Assembly: GCA_013397455.1 (NCBI GenBank)
Contig: VYZB01000281.1
Span: 434,001 to 498,000 of the forward strand
DNA from: Crotophaga sulcirostris
Taxonomy: Eukaryota; Chordata; Aves; Cuculiformes; Crotophagidae
DNA length: 64,000 bases
Reading direction: 5' to 3'
Shown: piece after piece, positions 63,781 through 64,000 of the stretch
Layout of the letters: each line of letters opens with the position of its first letter
Numbering within the stretch: the stretch's first letter is position 1
The notes under the pieces: model-generated
What the model was told of the DNA's origin: nothing
Database searches by the model: none
What the model saw: only the letters and a program-made list of their open reading frames with translations
Translations under genes and position numbers: made by a program

Positions 63781-64000
63781 CAAAGTAGCCTGAATATGTA
63801 ATTGAATTTTTCTTCTATTAAAGGCTCCTTTCTATGGTTGTAAAGATACAAAGAGGATCTCAGCTTGAATAAAAATGAGACCCAAAATCTTTACTTAGGA
63901 ACTTGCAATACCAGGGAGGAATAAACAAGGTTTGTTGTCATTATTTCCACAGATCACTGCAGTCATCAGCAGAAGTCTTTTGAATGCAACATGAAAAGCA

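Larger units (their letters stand above)
23318..64000 (-). other. MAML2: MAML2 intron 2 (continues past the window)
   Basis: At least 40.7 kb upstream of exon 3 holds no exon 2, which should be a single exon well over 1 kb with poly-Gln coding; nothing of that size is open on the minus strand. The known mammalian MAML2 gene has very long introns, so this is expected. Contents I can name are the CR1 pieces, simple repeats, old fossils, a minisatellite, inverted repeats and a gap, listed individually. The remaining unique sequence at 23.4-31.2, 38.1-47.0, 50.4-54.9 and 59.0-63.7 kb shows nothing I can name, apart from small items listed separately. Confidence 0.8.

Overview
The window looks like part of a bird nuclear genome. 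The interspersed repeats I can recognise are almost all short, mostly 3'-anchored CR1 LINE fragments, repeat density is low, and a single vertebrate gene is spread over small exons. Two runs of N (95 and 634 positions) mark assembly gaps.

The one gene I can support is the 3' half of a Mastermind-like co-activator, best matched to MAML2, on the minus strand. Its last three coding exons are at 23114-23317 (exon 3 by the human gene model), 19736-19847 (exon 4) and 13320-14302 (exon 5, with the stop). Splice sites and phases fit exactly. Together they give 432 codons plus a stop and carry the Gln-rich segment and the acidic C-terminal activation region. The 3' UTR runs to lower coordinates and probably ends near 10.2 kb. 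Exons 1 and 2, which hold the Notch/CSL-binding helix and most of the protein, are not here, so intron 2 fills the window from 23318 to its right end.

Layout: 1 to about 10.2 kb is the region downstream of the gene, with one CR1 copy split by a gap and one unexplained double-strand open stretch at 3.4-3.9 kb. From 10.2 to 13.3 kb is the 3' UTR. From 13.3 to 23.3 kb are the coding exons and introns 3 and 4. From 23.3 to 64 kb is intron 2, with eight CR1 pieces, degraded older repeats, simple repeats, a 31-bp minisatellite, two strong inverted repeats beside the second gap, and a small plus-strand open segment at 48.4-48.6 kb that looks exon-like but that I cannot identify.

I found no tRNA, rRNA, CRISPR, operon or other complete gene. 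Nothing here convincingly amounts to a new biological system. The best leads are the two unexplained open segments, the paired palindromes beside the gap, and the CR1 copies with two different tails.
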